Positions 27,345 to 37,215 are shown, counted from the stretch's first letter. The stretch: 64,000 bases of DNA from Ectothiorhodospira magna (GCF_900110965.1 NZ_FOFO01000001.1:1-64000), one strand, 5' to 3'. Translations and numbers: made by a program. The notes: generated by a model not told the origin, from the sequence alone.

Positions 27345-28838
27345 TTAGTCCTTCACCCGGCTGGCCAGGAACTGCATCAGCAGCGGCACCGGACGCCCGG
27401 TGGCGCCCTTGTCCTTGCCACTTTTCCAGGCCACACCGGCGATGTCCAGATGGGCCCATTTGTACTTTTTGGTGAACCGGGACAGGAAACAGGCCGCAGT
27501 GATGGTGCCGGCGGGTCGGCCACCGATGTTGGCCATGTCGGCGAAGTTGCTCTTGAGCTGTTCCTGGTATTCATCCCACAGGGGCAGTTCCCAGGCCCGG
27601 TCGCCGCTGCGCTGGCCTGCGGCCAGCAGGTCATGGATCAGCGGGCCGTGGTTGCCCAGTACCGCCGTGGCCTGATGGCCCAGGGCGATGATGCAGGCGC
27701 CGGTGAGGGTGGCCAGGTCCACCACCACCTCCGGGTCGAAGCGTTCCACATAGGTCAGGGCATCACACAGCACCAGACGGCCCTCGGCGTCGGTGTTGAG
27801 GATTTCCACCGTTTGTCCCGAAAGGGTGGTGACGATGTCGCCGGGCTTGGTGGCCTTGCCGTCGGGCATGTTTTCGGCGGCGGCGATGACACCGATGATG
27901 TTCATGGGCAGGCGAAGTTCCGCCACGGCCTTCATGGTGCCCATGACCGCCGCCGCGCCGCCCATGTCGAATTTCATCTCGTCCATGGCCTCGCCGGGCT
28001 TGATGGAGATGCCGCCGGTGTCGAAGGTGATGCCCTTGCCCACCAGGACCACCGGCTTGTCGCTCTTTTTACCGCCCCGGTAGTCCATGACGATGAGTTT
28101 GGCCGGCTGTTCAGACCCCCGGGAGACCGCCAGCAGGGCGCCCATGCCCAGCTTTTCCATCTCTTCCTCGTCCAGCACTTCCAGTTTCAGATCCTTGTAG
28201 GCTTTTTTGAGCTGCCGGGCCTGTTCCGCCAGGTGGGTGGGGGTGCAGACGTTGCCGGGACGGTTGGCCAGATCCCGGGTCAGGGCCATGCCCAGGGCGG
28301 TGGCCGAGGCCTGGGCCATGGCCTGGGCGCCGGCTTTCAGATCCTTGGCATCTGCCACGTTGAGCACCATGCGTTTGAGGCCAGGGGGGGCGGGCTTTTT
28401 GCCGCTTTTGAATTCATCAAACCGGTACAGGCCGTCTTCCACCACCAGTACGCTCTGCACCAGCTTCCATGTCAGGTCGTGTCCCTTGACCGGCAGATCC
28501 GTGAGATAATTGTGTACCCGGTCGGCACCGGTCCGGCGCAGGGCGCCTACCATGGCGGCGGTCACCTGACGGAAAGCGGCCGGGCTGAACTCCCGTTCCT
28601 TGCCGCAGCCGATCAGCAAGATCCGGTCCGCCAGATCATGGGGGACATGATGCAACCACAGGCACTGCCCCCGCTCGCCGTCCATGTCGCCCCGCTTGAC
28701 CAGGGCGCTGATGGCGCCGTCGGTGGCCTCGTCCAGGGCCTGGGCGGCGGCGGAAAGTTTCCGGCGCTCGAACACCCCGGCGACGATGCAGGCGCTGCGC
28801 TGTTGTGCAGGATGGGTGCTTTCGACTGTAAATTCCAT
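27345..28838 (-). CDS. pepA: Leucyl aminopeptidase PepA
   Basis: A 497-residue M17 cytosolic aminopeptidase with two bound metal ions. The C-terminal catalytic half has VLVGKGITFDTGGISIKP, DMGGAAAVMG and the signature NTDAEGRLVL (near 348), all holding metal ligands. In E. coli PepA also binds DNA at Xer recombination sites and at carAB; a xerD gene is found 7 kb away but no direct link is visible. It is the first gene of the pepA-holC-valS run and is divergent from lptF with 142 bases between the start codons. Confidence 0.96.
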   Translation of the reverse strand: MEFTVESTHPAQQRSACIVAGVFERRKLSAAAQALDEATDGAISALVKRGDMDGERGQCLWLHHVPHDLADRILLIGCGKEREFSPAAFRQVTAAMVGALRRTGADRVHNYLTDLPVKGHDLTWKLVQSVLVVEDGLYRFDEFKSGKKPAPPGLKRMVLNVADAKDLKAGAQAMAQASATALGMALTRDLANRPGNVCTPTHLAEQARQLKKAYKDLKLEVLDEEEMEKLGMGALLAVSRGSEQPAKLIVMDYRGGKKSDKPVVLVGKGITFDTGGISIKPGEAMDEMKFDMGGAAAVMGTMKAVAELRLPMNIIGVIAAAENMPDGKATKPGDIVTTLSGQTVEILNTDAEGRLVLCDALTYVERFDPEVVVDLATLTGACIIALGHQATAVLGNHGPLIHDLLAAGQRSGDRAWELPLWDEYQEQLKSNFADMANIGGRPAGTITAACFLSRFTKKYKWAHLDIAGVAWKSGKDKGATGRPVPLLMQFLASRVKD

Positions 28839-28980
28839 GCCGTTCCTCGGGAGATGCTGGGGGATATGAGGCGGACCGGGAACCGGCAGCCGCCCACCAC
28901 TGACAAGAGTCTGTCCATTCTATGGAAAATCCACTCTCTTCACCAATCGCCACCGATGGGCGCCCAAATCCGGTGATGGC

Positions 28981-30096
28981 ATGGGCCTGAAGGTGCTCGA
29001 TCGCTATCTGGTCCGGGAGATGCTGATTACCCAGCTTGCCGTGACCCTGGTGCTGCTGCTGATCATCATGGGCGGTGTGCTGGCCCGGTTATTGCGGGAG
29101 GCTGCCGAGGGCCGTATTCCCGGCGATGTGTTGCCTCCCATCCTGATTCTGGGCACGTTTAACGGCCTGATCCTGCTGTTGCCCGTTTCACTGTTCCTGG
29201 CGCTGATGCTGTCCCTGGGCCGGCTCTACAAGGACAGCGAAATGGCGGCCCTGATGGCAGCAGGGGTGGGGTACGGGCGTTTGTATCGCACCCTTATGAT
29301 CCTGACCCTGCCATTGACCCTGATCCTGGCCTTGCTGTCCTTGTTCGTTTCGCCCCAGATTTCCCTGATGGTGGACCAGATCCGGGCCGAGGCCAGTCAG
29401 CGTTCCGATCTGATGGGCATTACGCCAGGCCGGTTTACCTCCGCTGGCGCCGGGCTGGGGGGGGTGGTGTTTTTTGTGGAGTCGTTTTCCGATGAACGGC
29501 GCACCATGAATCATGTGTTTATCCAGCGGCGTCAGGGGGAACAGACCGAGGTGGTGGTGGCCCGCACCGCCACCCAACAGGTAGACCCGGTTTCCGGTCA
29601 GCGCTTTTTGATCCTGCGGGATGGTTTTCGTTATGAGGGCAGTCCGGGGGATCTGGATTTTCGTATGGTGGAATTTGCCACCCACGGGATCAGGATGCCC
29701 GAATCGGGGGCATCTTCGGTGCGTAACCGCACGGATAATGTCCCCACCCAGGCCCTGTTGGGCAGTGATCGCCTGGACTATCGGGCCGAACTGCAATGGC
29801 GACTGGCTGCGCCCATCTCCATGCTGCTGCTGGCCCTGGTGGCCCTGCCATTGGCCCATGCTTCCCCCCGTCAGGGCCGATTTGCCAAACTGGCCCTGGG
29901 GGTTGCCCTGTATGTGATCTATGCCCAGTTACAGATCATGGCCCGATCCTGGTACGGGGAAGGGGTGTCTCCCGCCTGGCTGGGGATGTGGTGGGTGCAT
30001 GTGCTGGTGGGCATGTTGATCATTTATCTGCTGGTGCATCGCTATGGCTTGCGCTGGCTGATGATCGCCTGGCGGTATCGGGGGGCGCGGGCATGA
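28981..30096 (+). CDS. lptF: LPS export permease LptF
   Basis: A 371-residue inner-membrane protein of the LptB2FG transporter, which extracts lipopolysaccharide from the inner membrane. It begins LKVLDRYLVREML followed by transmembrane segments (about residues 15-35, 55-80 and 100-125), then a periplasmic beta-jellyroll region, then three C-terminal membrane helices (about 275-355). The N-terminal and C-terminal hydrophobic blocks flanking a soluble centre are typical of the YjgP/YjgQ family. The stop overlaps the lptG start by four bases (ATGA), so the two are coupled. Confidence 0.95.
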   Translation: MGLKVLDRYLVREMLITQLAVTLVLLLIIMGGVLARLLREAAEGRIPGDVLPPILILGTFNGLILLLPVSLFLALMLSLGRLYKDSEMAALMAAGVGYGRLYRTLMILTLPLTLILALLSLFVSPQISLMVDQIRAEASQRSDLMGITPGRFTSAGAGLGGVVFFVESFSDERRTMNHVFIQRRQGEQTEVVVARTATQQVDPVSGQRFLILRDGFRYEGSPGDLDFRMVEFATHGIRMPESGASSVRNRTDNVPTQALLGSDRLDYRAELQWRLAAPISMLLLALVALPLAHASPRQGRFAKLALGVALYVIYAQLQIMARSWYGEGVSPAWLGMWWVHVLVGMLIIYLLVHRYGLRWLMIAWRYRGARA

Positions 30097-31154
30097 TGAT
30101 CCTGCGTCTGTATATTGCCCGTCAGGTGATCGGCGGCACCCTGCTGGCCTTGCTGGTGCTGACCGCGCTGGATGTGGCGTTTACTTTCATCGGTGAACTG
30201 GATGACGTGGGGCGCGGCTCCTACGGCTGGATTCAGGCCATCACCTACACCGCCCTGACCGTGCCCCGGCGGTTGTACGAACTGTTTCCCACCGCTGTGC
30301 TGCTGGGCACCCTGCTGAGTCTGGGTACCCTGGCTGAAAACAGTGAACTGACGGCCATGCGGGCCGCGGGTATCTCCGTTTCCCGCATTGTCAGTGCAGT
30401 CCTGCAGGCCGGTCTGGCCATGATGCTGATGGCGGTGCTGCTGGGGGAAGTGGTGGCACCGGCGGCGGAACGTCAGGCCCAGAGTCTGCGTACTTTTTCC
30501 CATGCCGAGCAAATTCATCTGGGGGGCGCCGGGCTATGGGCCAGGGACGGGGATCGGTTCCTGAATGTGCGCACCATCATGCCGGGGCTACGACTGCAGG
30601 ATCTGCGGGTTTACCGCTTTGATGAGGATGGCCGCCTGGTGGAGTCGATCCAGGCAGGACAGGCCCGTTACCGGGATGGTCTGTGGACGGTGGAACATGT
30701 GGTCCGCAGCCGTATTGCAACCACCGGAATACAGGTGGAACACAATGCCCTGGAACAGTGGGACCGGCTGCTGGCCGCAGAACTGTTTGACGTGATTGTG
30801 GTGGAGCCACGGCAGATGTCCGCCTGGACCCTGGCCCGCTACATCGCCTATCTGCGGGAAAACAATCTGGAGTCGGCCCCCTATGAACTGGCCTTCTGGA
30901 CCCGGTTTACCACCCCGTTGTCCAGTCTGGTGATGCTGCTGCTGGCATTGCCCTTCATCTTTGGTTCCCTGCGTACCGGCGGGGCAGGACAGCGGTTGTT
31001 CATCGGCATCCTGATCGGGGTGGGCTTTCATCTGCTCAACCGCACCCTGAACCATATGGGACTGGTGTACGGCATGCCCCCTTTCCTGAGTGCGGTGCTG
31101 CCCCTGATGGTCTTCCTGCTGGTGGCCCTGTGGGCCTTGCGCCGGGTGCGTTAG
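30093..31154 (+). CDS. lptG: LPS export permease LptG
   Basis: A 353-residue partner of LptF in the LPS transporter. It starts MMILRLYIARQVIGGTLLAL at the ATG overlapping the lptF stop, followed by YELFPTAVLLGTLLSLGTLA, which is highly typical of LptG. The frame is open for 99 codons further upstream, but that part lies within lptF and is not coding. The topology matches LptF: N-terminal and C-terminal membrane helices around a periplasmic domain. The gene ends four bases before the convergent RDD-family gene, with no clear hairpin between them. Confidence 0.95.
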   Translation: MMILRLYIARQVIGGTLLALLVLTALDVAFTFIGELDDVGRGSYGWIQAITYTALTVPRRLYELFPTAVLLGTLLSLGTLAENSELTAMRAAGISVSRIVSAVLQAGLAMMLMAVLLGEVVAPAAERQAQSLRTFSHAEQIHLGGAGLWARDGDRFLNVRTIMPGLRLQDLRVYRFDEDGRLVESIQAGQARYRDGLWTVEHVVRSRIATTGIQVEHNALEQWDRLLAAELFDVIVVEPRQMSAWTLARYIAYLRENNLESAPYELAFWTRFTTPLSSLVMLLLALPFIFGSLRTGGAGQRLFIGILIGVGFHLLNRTLNHMGLVYGMPPFLSAVLPLMVFLLVALWALRRVR

Positions 31155-31158
31155 CGGG

Positions 31159-31680
31159 TCAGACCCCGGTTTTTTTGTGATCCGGCAGGCGCACCAGCCG
31201 GGTGTCTGACAGCAGATCGTGAAGCATCAGTTTCTGCGGGTGGCGCCAGGTCCAGATCAACCCGGCGACCACCAGCACCAGCACAACCACAGCCACCGGC
31301 CACAGGTCGGTGCGCCACGCCTGCAGACCGGCAAGGAGCACCACCCATTGCAGCAGGGCCACCAGAAACCGGCGCATGGCGTGCATCCAGGTGATGGCCT
31401 GTCCCCGGCGGCCCACCAGTTGAATGCGCCAGGTTTGCATGGCCAGGGAAATGCCCCCCCGGGTCCAGAACCAGCCAAAATAGAGAAAGGCCACACACAG
31501 GATCAGCAGGGTAAACAGGGGAAACAGGGGGTGGGACTCGGTGACGCCGGTCAGCAGGGTGGCGCCCAAAGCGGTGAGCATGAGCACCGCCAGCAATAAC
31601 ATGCTTTCATAGACCACACAGGCCAGACGGCGCAGGATACCGATGGGTTCAAGGGGGGCAGAGGACTGGGGATCGGTCAT
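31159..31680 (-). CDS. RDD-family membrane protein
   Basis: A 173-residue protein with about four hydrophobic segments. The first holds the RDD pattern with variant residues (LRRLACVVYESMLLLAVL), and a central FLYFGWFWTRGGISLAMQTW is well conserved in the family, followed by RIQLVGRRGQ. A gene of this type is very often found convergent to lptG in gammaproteobacteria. The function is unknown; some relatives have been linked to ion transport. The end is packed tightly against lptG. Confidence 0.85.
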   Translation of the reverse strand: MTDPQSSAPLEPIGILRRLACVVYESMLLLAVLMLTALGATLLTGVTESHPLFPLFTLLILCVAFLYFGWFWTRGGISLAMQTWRIQLVGRRGQAITWMHAMRRFLVALLQWVVLLAGLQAWRTDLWPVAVVVLVLVVAGLIWTWRHPQKLMLHDLLSDTRLVRLPDHKKTGV

Positions 31681-31862
31681 GGCAGATTCCTGCTGGGCTG
31701 GTGCCTGTCCTGGAGGATGGCTGGGATCGGGAGATGGGCGGGCATTATAGCCCCGGATGCAGGCTTTGCAGCAAAGCGCCCGGTGCGGTCTTATACTCCA
31801 TAAGGGATCGGTGGGCCGATGTGTCCCCGGTCAGGGTTCAGGTATCCACGAGCGCAAAATAG

Positions 31863-32249
31863 ATGAGCAAAGAACACGGTCAGGAACGACGGCATTTTCA
31901 TCGGGTCAGCTTCACCGGGGTGGCCTATGTCCTTCTGGATACGCCCGAAGAGATCGCCGTGGAACTGGTGGATCTTTCGTTACAGGGGGGGCTGGTACGC
32001 ATGCCCCATCCCGTCCCCCAGACCCGGCTGGGGGAACAGGGCTGGCTGCGAGTGCCCCTCACCGAAGACCTGGACATTCAGCTCAAGGTGCAGTTACAGC
32101 GTATCAATGGCCGGGATCTGGGCCTGCGCATCACCTCGATGGAACTGGACAGCGCCCAGCATCTCAAACGTCTGGTGGAGCTTAATCTGGGTGACCACAC
32201 CCTGCTGGAACGTGATCTGGCCGCACTGTACGAGGTCCATTCAACGTGA
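31863..32249 (+). CDS. PilZ-domain protein (c-di-GMP binding candidate)
   Basis: A 128-residue single-domain protein. It has the two PilZ motifs: ERRHFHRV near residue 8 (RxxxR type) and DLSLQGG near 40 (DxSxxG type), which bind cyclic di-GMP. No output domain is attached, so it probably acts by protein contact. It overlaps the nfeD start by four bases, so it may be expressed with the nfeD-slipin pair, although a functional connection is not known. The window also contains an HD-GYP protein and a GGDEF-EAL protein near the right edge. Confidence 0.85.
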   Translation: MSKEHGQERRHFHRVSFTGVAYVLLDTPEEIAVELVDLSLQGGLVRMPHPVPQTRLGEQGWLRVPLTEDLDIQLKVQLQRINGRDLGLRITSMELDSAQHLKRLVELNLGDHTLLERDLAALYEVHST

Positions 32250-33736
32250 CTCCCTTGATCCGATCCTCAACCACCTCCCGATCCTTCCCGGCCCGGCTGC
32301 TGCTGTGGTGTCTGCTGCTCTGTCTGGGCGGTCTGCTGGCGGTGGCCAGTCAGGCCCAGGAAGGACGCATCGCCGTGATCCTGAACGTGGAGGGCGTCAT
32401 CGGCCCGGCCACCAGCGATTATTTTGTCCGGGGGCTGGAAAAGGCACAGGAACGCAATGCCGAGGTGGTGGTGGTGCGCATGGATACCCCCGGTGGTCTG
32501 GATACCTCCATGCGTGACATGATCAAGGGCATCCTGTCCTCTCCGGTGCCGGTGGTCACTTATGTCTATCCCTCTGGCGCCAGGGCCGCCAGTGCCGGCA
32601 CCTACCTGCTCTACGCCAGTCATATTGCCGCCATGGCCCCCGCCACCAACCTGGGTTCGGCCACGCCGGTGCAGATGGGGGGCATGCCGGGTCTCCCCGA
32701 CGAACCCAGGGAGCGCCCCAGGGACAGCGCCGACCGAACCCAGGATGACCATGCCGCCGATGACATCCAGGCACCAGCGGCCACCGACGACGATACCGAG
32801 GAACAGACCTCACCCCGCCGGGGGTCTACCGCCATGGAGCGCAAGGTGCTGGAAGATGCGGTGGCCTATATCCGTGGGCTGGCGGAACTTCGGGGCCGCA
32901 ATGGGGACTGGGCCGAGGACGCGGTGCGGGAAGCGGTCAGTCTCACCGCCAGCGATGCCCTGGAGAAGAATGTCATCGACGTGGTGGCCGAAAACCTGGA
33001 GGATCTGCTGGGCCAGATTCATGGCCGGGTGGTGAAGCTGGAAGTGGGCACCCGTGAACTCAATACCGAAAATCTGCAACTGGTAGAACTGGAACCCGAC
33101 TGGCGCACCCGTCTGCTGGCGGTGATCACCAACCCCAACATTGCCTATATCCTGATGCTGGTAGGCATCTATGGCATCATCTTCGAACTGGCCAATCCGG
33201 GTAATATCTTCCCTGGGGTGGTGGGTGCCATCTGCCTGGTGCTGGCCCTGTATGCCTTCCAGGTGCTGCCCATCAATTATGCCGGCCTGGCCCTGATTTT
33301 CCTGGGTATTCTCTTTATGATCGCCGAAGCCTTCCTGCCCAGTTTCGGCATCCTGGGCTTTGGCGGTATCGCCGCCTTTGTGGTCGGCTCCATCATTTTG
33401 GTAGACGAGGCCAATTTGCACATATCCCTGCCCCTGGTGGGCGGCACCGCCCTGGTTTCCGCCGTGTTCCTGATCTGGGTGCTGGGTAAATTGACCCGGC
33501 TGCGCCGAAGCAAGGTCACAACGGGCCAGGAAGAACTCATAGGGGCCGCCGGCACCGTGATGAAGGATTTTTCCGCTGGCCGGGGCCGGGTCTGGATTCA
33601 TAGTGAATCCTGGCTGGCCCGCTGCGATGCGCCCCTGGTCAAGGGGGATACGGTCCAGGTCACATCCATCGACGGGTTGACGCTGAATGTTGTGCCCGTC
33701 TCCGGCAAGACCACCACAGGAGACATATCATGTTGA
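32246..33736 (+). CDS. NfeD-family membrane-bound serine protease (ClpP-class)
   Basis: A 496-residue long-form NfeD protein. A signal-like hydrophobic stretch (about 18-36) is followed by a ClpP-fold protease: [19 protein letters not shown], then [17 protein letters not shown] with the candidate nucleophilic serine in SAGTY. A charged, low-complexity insert rich in D, E, P and R covers about 155-195. Several membrane helices (about 285-420) and a soluble OB-fold NfeD domain at the end complete it. It starts at a GTG overlapping the PilZ stop; its own stop overlaps the slipin start by seven bases. NfeD and stomatin-like proteins form a widespread pair, the protease cutting its partner in some organisms. 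Confidence 0.9.
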   Translation: MTPLIRSSTTSRSFPARLLLWCLLLCLGGLLAVASQAQEGRIAVILNVEGVIGPATSDYFVRGLEKAQERNAEVVVVRMDTPGGLDTSMRDMIKGILSSPVPVVTYVYPSGARAASAGTYLLYASHIAAMAPATNLGSATPVQMGGMPGLPDEPRERPRDSADRTQDDHAADDIQAPAATDDDTEEQTSPRRGSTAMERKVLEDAVAYIRGLAELRGRNGDWAEDAVREAVSLTASDALEKNVIDVVAENLEDLLGQIHGRVVKLEVGTRELNTENLQLVELEPDWRTRLLAVITNPNIAYILMLVGIYGIIFELANPGNIFPGVVGAICLVLALYAFQVLPINYAGLALIFLGILFMIAEAFLPSFGILGFGGIAAFVVGSIILVDEANLHISLPLVGGTALVSAVFLIWVLGKLTRLRRSKVTTGQEELIGAAGTVMKDFSAGRGRVWIHSESWLARCDAPLVKGDTVQVTSIDGLTLNVVPVSGKTTTGDISC

Positions 33737-34527
33737 CAGCATTATTGGTTCCCATGGGCCTGGTTCTGGGCTTTTTGGTCATGTCCATTCGGATTCTTCC
33801 AGAATACGAACGGGCTGTTATTTTTTTCCTCGGACGTTTTCAGACCGTCAAGGGGCCGGGTCTGATCATTGTCATTCCCGGCATTCAACAGATGGTTCGG
33901 GTGGATTTACGGGTGATTACCCTGGATGTCCCCAGTCAGGACGTGATCTCCCAGGATAACGTCACCGTGCGGGTCAATGCGGTGCTGTATTTCCGGGTGG
34001 TGGACCCGGCCAAGGCCATCATTCAGGTGGAAGACTACAACAACGCCACCAGCCAGTTGGCCCAGACCACCCTGCGCTCTGTACTGGGCAAGCATGATCT
34101 GGATGAAATGCTCTCTGAACGGGACAAGCTCAACGACGATATCCAAAGCATTCTCGATTCACAGACCGATGCCTGGGGCATCAAGGTGGCCAACGTGGAG
34201 ATCAAGCATGTGGATCTCAACGAAACCATGATCCGGGCCATTGCCCGTCAGGCGGAGGCCGAACGGGAACGGCGGGCCAAGGTGATCCATGCCGAAGGGG
34301 AATTGCAGGCAGCGGTGAAGCTCACCGAAGCCGCCTATATCATTGCCAAAAGTCCCCAGGCACTGCAGCTGCGTTATCTGCAGACCATGAGCGACATGAG
34401 CAATAAAAACGCATCCACCATCATCTTCCCCTTCCCCATGGACCTGATGAGCGCATTCAAGGAATTGGTGGGGAACGGTGATGGTATGCCCCGGGTGACC
34501 TGGAAAAACAATCAGGAAAAGGAGTGA
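33730..34527 (+). CDS. Slipin / stomatin-like SPFH protein
   Basis: A 265-residue membrane scaffold protein. A single N-terminal hydrophobic segment (about 3-21) leads into the SPFH domain: [60 protein letters not shown]. The C-terminal part carries [20 protein letters not shown], the coiled oligomerisation stretch of stomatins. It is translationally coupled to the NfeD protease gene, the standard pairing for slipins. The TTG start of xerD follows after three bases. Confidence 0.93.
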   Translation: MLTALLVPMGLVLGFLVMSIRILPEYERAVIFFLGRFQTVKGPGLIIVIPGIQQMVRVDLRVITLDVPSQDVISQDNVTVRVNAVLYFRVVDPAKAIIQVEDYNNATSQLAQTTLRSVLGKHDLDEMLSERDKLNDDIQSILDSQTDAWGIKVANVEIKHVDLNETMIRAIARQAEAERERRAKVIHAEGELQAAVKLTEAAYIIAKSPQALQLRYLQTMSDMSNKNASTIIFPFPMDLMSAFKELVGNGDGMPRVTWKNNQEKE

Positions 34528-34530
34528 CCC

Positions 34531-35436
34531 TTGGCCAGTGGACTCCGGGATCAGCCGATCATCGACCGGTTTCTCGATACCCTGTGGATGCAGGAAGGAC
34601 TCAGTGATCACACCCTGGCGGCCTACCGGTCCGATCTCAAGGGACTGGCCTGCCATCTGGAGTCCATCGGCGTGTCTTTGGTGAAGGTCAATCGGGGGCA
34701 GTTACTGGGCTATATGGCCCAACGTCTGGAGACAGGTGCCCAACCCCGCAGTCTGGTTCGGCTGCTGTCCACCCTGCGGCGTTTTTACGATTTTCTGCTC
34801 CAAAGCGGCCAGATCCGTGATGATCCCACCGCCCGTATTGAGCCGCCCCGGATGGGGCGGCCCCTGCCGGAACATCTCACCGAGGCGGAGGTAGAAGCGC
34901 TATTGGCCGCCCCGGATGTGACAGATCCCAATGGCTTGCGGGACCGGGCCATGCTGGAGTTGCTCTATGCCACTGGCCTGCGGGTTTCCGAGTTGGTGGG
35001 CCTGCGGCTGGGGCAGGTGAACCGGCGTCACAATGTGGTACGCACCCTGGGCAAAGGCAACAAGGAACGGCTGGTGCCCCTTGGAGAAGTGGCCATGGAC
35101 TGGCTGGATCGCTATCTGGCCCAGGCGCGACCGGCATTGCTGCTGGGACATGGTCAGTCCGAGGCATTGTTTGTGACCCGTCGGGGGGGTGGCATGACCC
35201 GGCAGGCGTTTTGGTATGTGATCCGGCGTCATGGAGAAAGTGCGGGTATCACCAAGCCCCTGTCACCCCATACCCTGCGCCATGCCTTTGCCACCCATCT
35301 GCTCAATCATGGCGCGGATCTGCGGGTGGTGCAGATGCTGCTGGGCCATGCCACTTTATCCACCACCCAGATTTATACCCATGTGGCCAGGGAACGGCTC
35401 AAGGATTTGCATGGTTCCCATCATCCCAGGGGGTGA
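34531..35436 (+). CDS. xerD: Site-specific tyrosine recombinase XerD
   Basis: A 301-residue recombinase that resolves chromosome dimers at dif together with XerC. All catalytic residues can be seen: R151 (ATGLRVSEL), K175 (GKGNKER), H247 and R250 (HTLRHAF), H273 (LLGHATLSTT) and the nucleophile Y282 (IYTHV). The N-terminal SAM-like domain (FLDTLWMQEGLSDHTLAAYR) is XerD-type. The start is a TTG three bases after the slipin stop. dsbC follows 70 bases downstream, a gene order common to gammaproteobacteria, which supports XerD over XerC. Confidence 0.95.
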   Translation: MASGLRDQPIIDRFLDTLWMQEGLSDHTLAAYRSDLKGLACHLESIGVSLVKVNRGQLLGYMAQRLETGAQPRSLVRLLSTLRRFYDFLLQSGQIRDDPTARIEPPRMGRPLPEHLTEAEVEALLAAPDVTDPNGLRDRAMLELLYATGLRVSELVGLRLGQVNRRHNVVRTLGKGNKERLVPLGEVAMDWLDRYLAQARPALLLGHGQSEALFVTRRGGGMTRQAFWYVIRRHGESAGITKPLSPHTLRHAFATHLLNHGADLRVVQMLLGHATLSTTQIYTHVARERLKDLHGSHHPRG

Positions 35437-35506
35437 ACCGCTCACCGGTTCCCGCTACCATGACACCCCCTTCTGGAATTGCCCCATCATCAACAGAGTC
35501 ATCCTA

Positions 35507-36244
35507 ATGCCTAGACATGTCCTTATCCTCATTCTGACAGCCCTGCTGGCTGCGCCTGCCGTGGCCGCCGCTGATGCCCAGGTTTTGCAACATCTCAAGG
35601 AACGGGTGTCCATCCTGGTGCCCAGTGTCGAACCCGACAGTATTCGGGAAACCCCCATCAAGGGGCTTTACGAGGTGAGATACGGCGCCCAGCTTTTTTA
35701 TATCAGCCGCGACGGGGATTATGTGGTGGATGGTGAACTGGTGGAACTGGACAGCCGCCGCAGTCTGACAGCGGTGGCCCGGTCTGAAGGTCGCCGGGAG
35801 ATGCTCGCGGGCATGGACCAAGCCGGCATGGTGGTTTATCCCCCCAAGGGAGATACCCAGCATGTCATCACGATATTCACCGATGTGGATTGTCCCTACT
35901 GCCGGCGTTTGCATGAGGAAGTGCCGGCCCTGAACGCCCAGGGGGTCGAGGTACGTTACCTGATGTTCCCCCGTACCGGGGAAGGCAGCGCCACGTTCCG
36001 CAAGATGGTGAGCATCTGGTGCGCCGATGACCGGGCCAGTGCCATGAATCAGGTGAAACAGGGGCAGTCCATTGAGACAAAAACCTGTGAGACTCCGGTC
36101 AGGGATCATGTGATCATGGGACAGATGATGGGCATTAACGGCACGCCGGCCATCCTGCTGGACAGCGGCGATCTGGTCCCTGGCTACCGCACTGCCGATG
36201 ACCTCATGGAGATGATCGGTCATGTCAAGGCCGTAACCCGGTAA
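35507..36244 (+). CDS. dsbC: Thiol:disulfide interchange protein DsbC
   Basis: A 245-residue periplasmic disulfide isomerase. The ATG at 35507 yields a clear signal peptide (residues 1-22, LILILTALLAAPAVAAADA). The N-terminal dimerisation domain precedes a thioredoxin fold with the active site CPYC at 129-132 (FTDVDCPYCRRLHEE) and the cis-proline loop NGTPAI. The open frame upstream of this ATG overlaps xerD and is rejected. A strong symmetrical hairpin after the stop (36256-36281) ends transcription from both this gene and cnoX. Confidence 0.95.
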   Translation: MPRHVLILILTALLAAPAVAAADAQVLQHLKERVSILVPSVEPDSIRETPIKGLYEVRYGAQLFYISRDGDYVVDGELVELDSRRSLTAVARSEGRREMLAGMDQAGMVVYPPKGDTQHVITIFTDVDCPYCRRLHEEVPALNAQGVEVRYLMFPRTGEGSATFRKMVSIWCADDRASAMNQVKQGQSIETKTCETPVRDHVIMGQMMGINGTPAILLDSGDLVPGYRTADDLMEMIGHVKAVTR

Positions 36245-36255
36245 TGGATTTTGCC

Positions 36256-36281
36256 GTCCCTCTGCCGGATGGCAGAGGGAC
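36256..36281. terminator. Bidirectional terminator between dsbC and cnoX
   Basis: GTCCCTCTGCC and GGCAGAGGGAC form eleven perfect pairs around a GGAT loop. It lies between two convergent genes, 12 bases after each stop codon, and a short T-rich stretch is present on the minus-strand side. Confidence 0.8.
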
Positions 36282-36293
36282 AAGGTGGTGGCC

Positions 36294-37157
36294 TCAGTAC
36301 ATCAACGCCATCATCTTGCGCCGATACCCGTTCACCAGCGGGTGTCTTGCGCCCAACAGTTCAAATGCCGCCAGCAGGCCCTTGTGACCGGCATCGTCGC
36401 CATATTTGCGGTGCTTGCTCATCAGTTCAAGCAAATGATCCAGCCCGGCCTGATAATCGCCCTTGAGTATCAGGGCACAGCCCAGCCGATGCAGGGCTTC
36501 CGGGTCATCGGGATGGGTGATCTGTTGCTGTTGCAGGGTCGATAAAGTATCTGGTGTCCCCACCGCCCGGGCAAAATAGAGCCGGGCCTCCAATTGGCGC
36601 ACGGCTTCTTGTTCATACAGATCCATCGGCAGCGTCTTGATGGTGGTGGCCGCGTCCTCCACCTGGCCTGCCTGCATCAGGGCATCGGCCAGATCGATTT
36701 TCAGGGCCTGCTGATCGGGATGATCCTGCAAAGCCTGTTTGAGCAATGTGACCGCCTGTTCTGGATTGCCTGCCGCCAGGGCCGCCTGGGCAGCCTGACG
36801 TTCTGCCGCCTCGGGGCCGGGCAGATATTTTTCCAGCAGGGCGCGAATGGCAGATTCAGGCTGCATGCCCATAAACTGATCCACCGGCTTGCCGTTTTGG
36901 TAAACGATCACGGTAGGAATACTGCGCACACCGTGTTCCAGCGCCAGGGCCTGTTCCTGGTCACTGTTCACCTTGGCCAGTACAAATTTGCCGTCATAGG
37001 CTTCTGCCAGGGCCGAAAGCAGGGGCAGCAGCATCTTGCAGGGTTGGCACCAGTCGGCCCAAAAGTCCACCAGCACCAGATGGTTATGGGAGCCTTCGAT
37101 CACCACTGGCTGGAAGTTGGCTTCCGTGACATCGACGACGAAGGGAGAAGGGCTCAT
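36294..37157 (-). CDS. cnoX: CnoX/YbbN chaperedoxin (thioredoxin plus TPR-like)
   Basis: A 287-residue cytoplasmic protein. Residues 1-110 are a thioredoxin domain with a CxxC active site (VDFWADWCQPC, C37 and C40). The rest is helical with TPR-like repeats (NPEQAVTLLKQALQDHPDQQ, then the C-terminal HPLVNGYRRKMMALMY tail). CnoX holds oxidised proteins for refolding with GroEL. The E. coli protein has lost the CxxC, whereas this one keeps it and may act as an oxidoreductase as well. It is convergent to dsbC and divergent from parE. Confidence 0.9.
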   Translation of the reverse strand: MSPSPFVVDVTEANFQPVVIEGSHNHLVLVDFWADWCQPCKMLLPLLSALAEAYDGKFVLAKVNSDQEQALALEHGVRSIPTVIVYQNGKPVDQFMGMQPESAIRALLEKYLPGPEAAERQAAQAALAAGNPEQAVTLLKQALQDHPDQQALKIDLADALMQAGQVEDAATTIKTLPMDLYEQEAVRQLEARLYFARAVGTPDTLSTLQQQQITHPDDPEALHRLGCALILKGDYQAGLDHLLELMSKHRKYGDDAGHKGLLAAFELLGARHPLVNGYRRKMMALMY

Positions 37158-37195
37158 GGGTAGAAGATCCTGTGGTTGTCAACAAAAAGCGCTGG

Positions 37196-37215
37196 ACTCC
37201 CGCTTGTGCGGGAGT
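37196..37215. repeat. Palindromic intergenic repeat (ACTCCCGC...GCGGGAGT)
   Basis: ACTCCCGC and GCGGGAGT form exact 8-base arms around TTGT. The same arms recur at 23508-23527 with one extra base on each side. It lies in the divergent gap between cnoX and parE, so it is not an obvious terminator and looks like a dispersed repeat. Confidence 0.55.

Noticed and set aside
27090-28976. 628-codon plus-strand frame
   Set aside because: Antisense to pepA and holC, both of which are fully supported. The translation has no recognisable domain.
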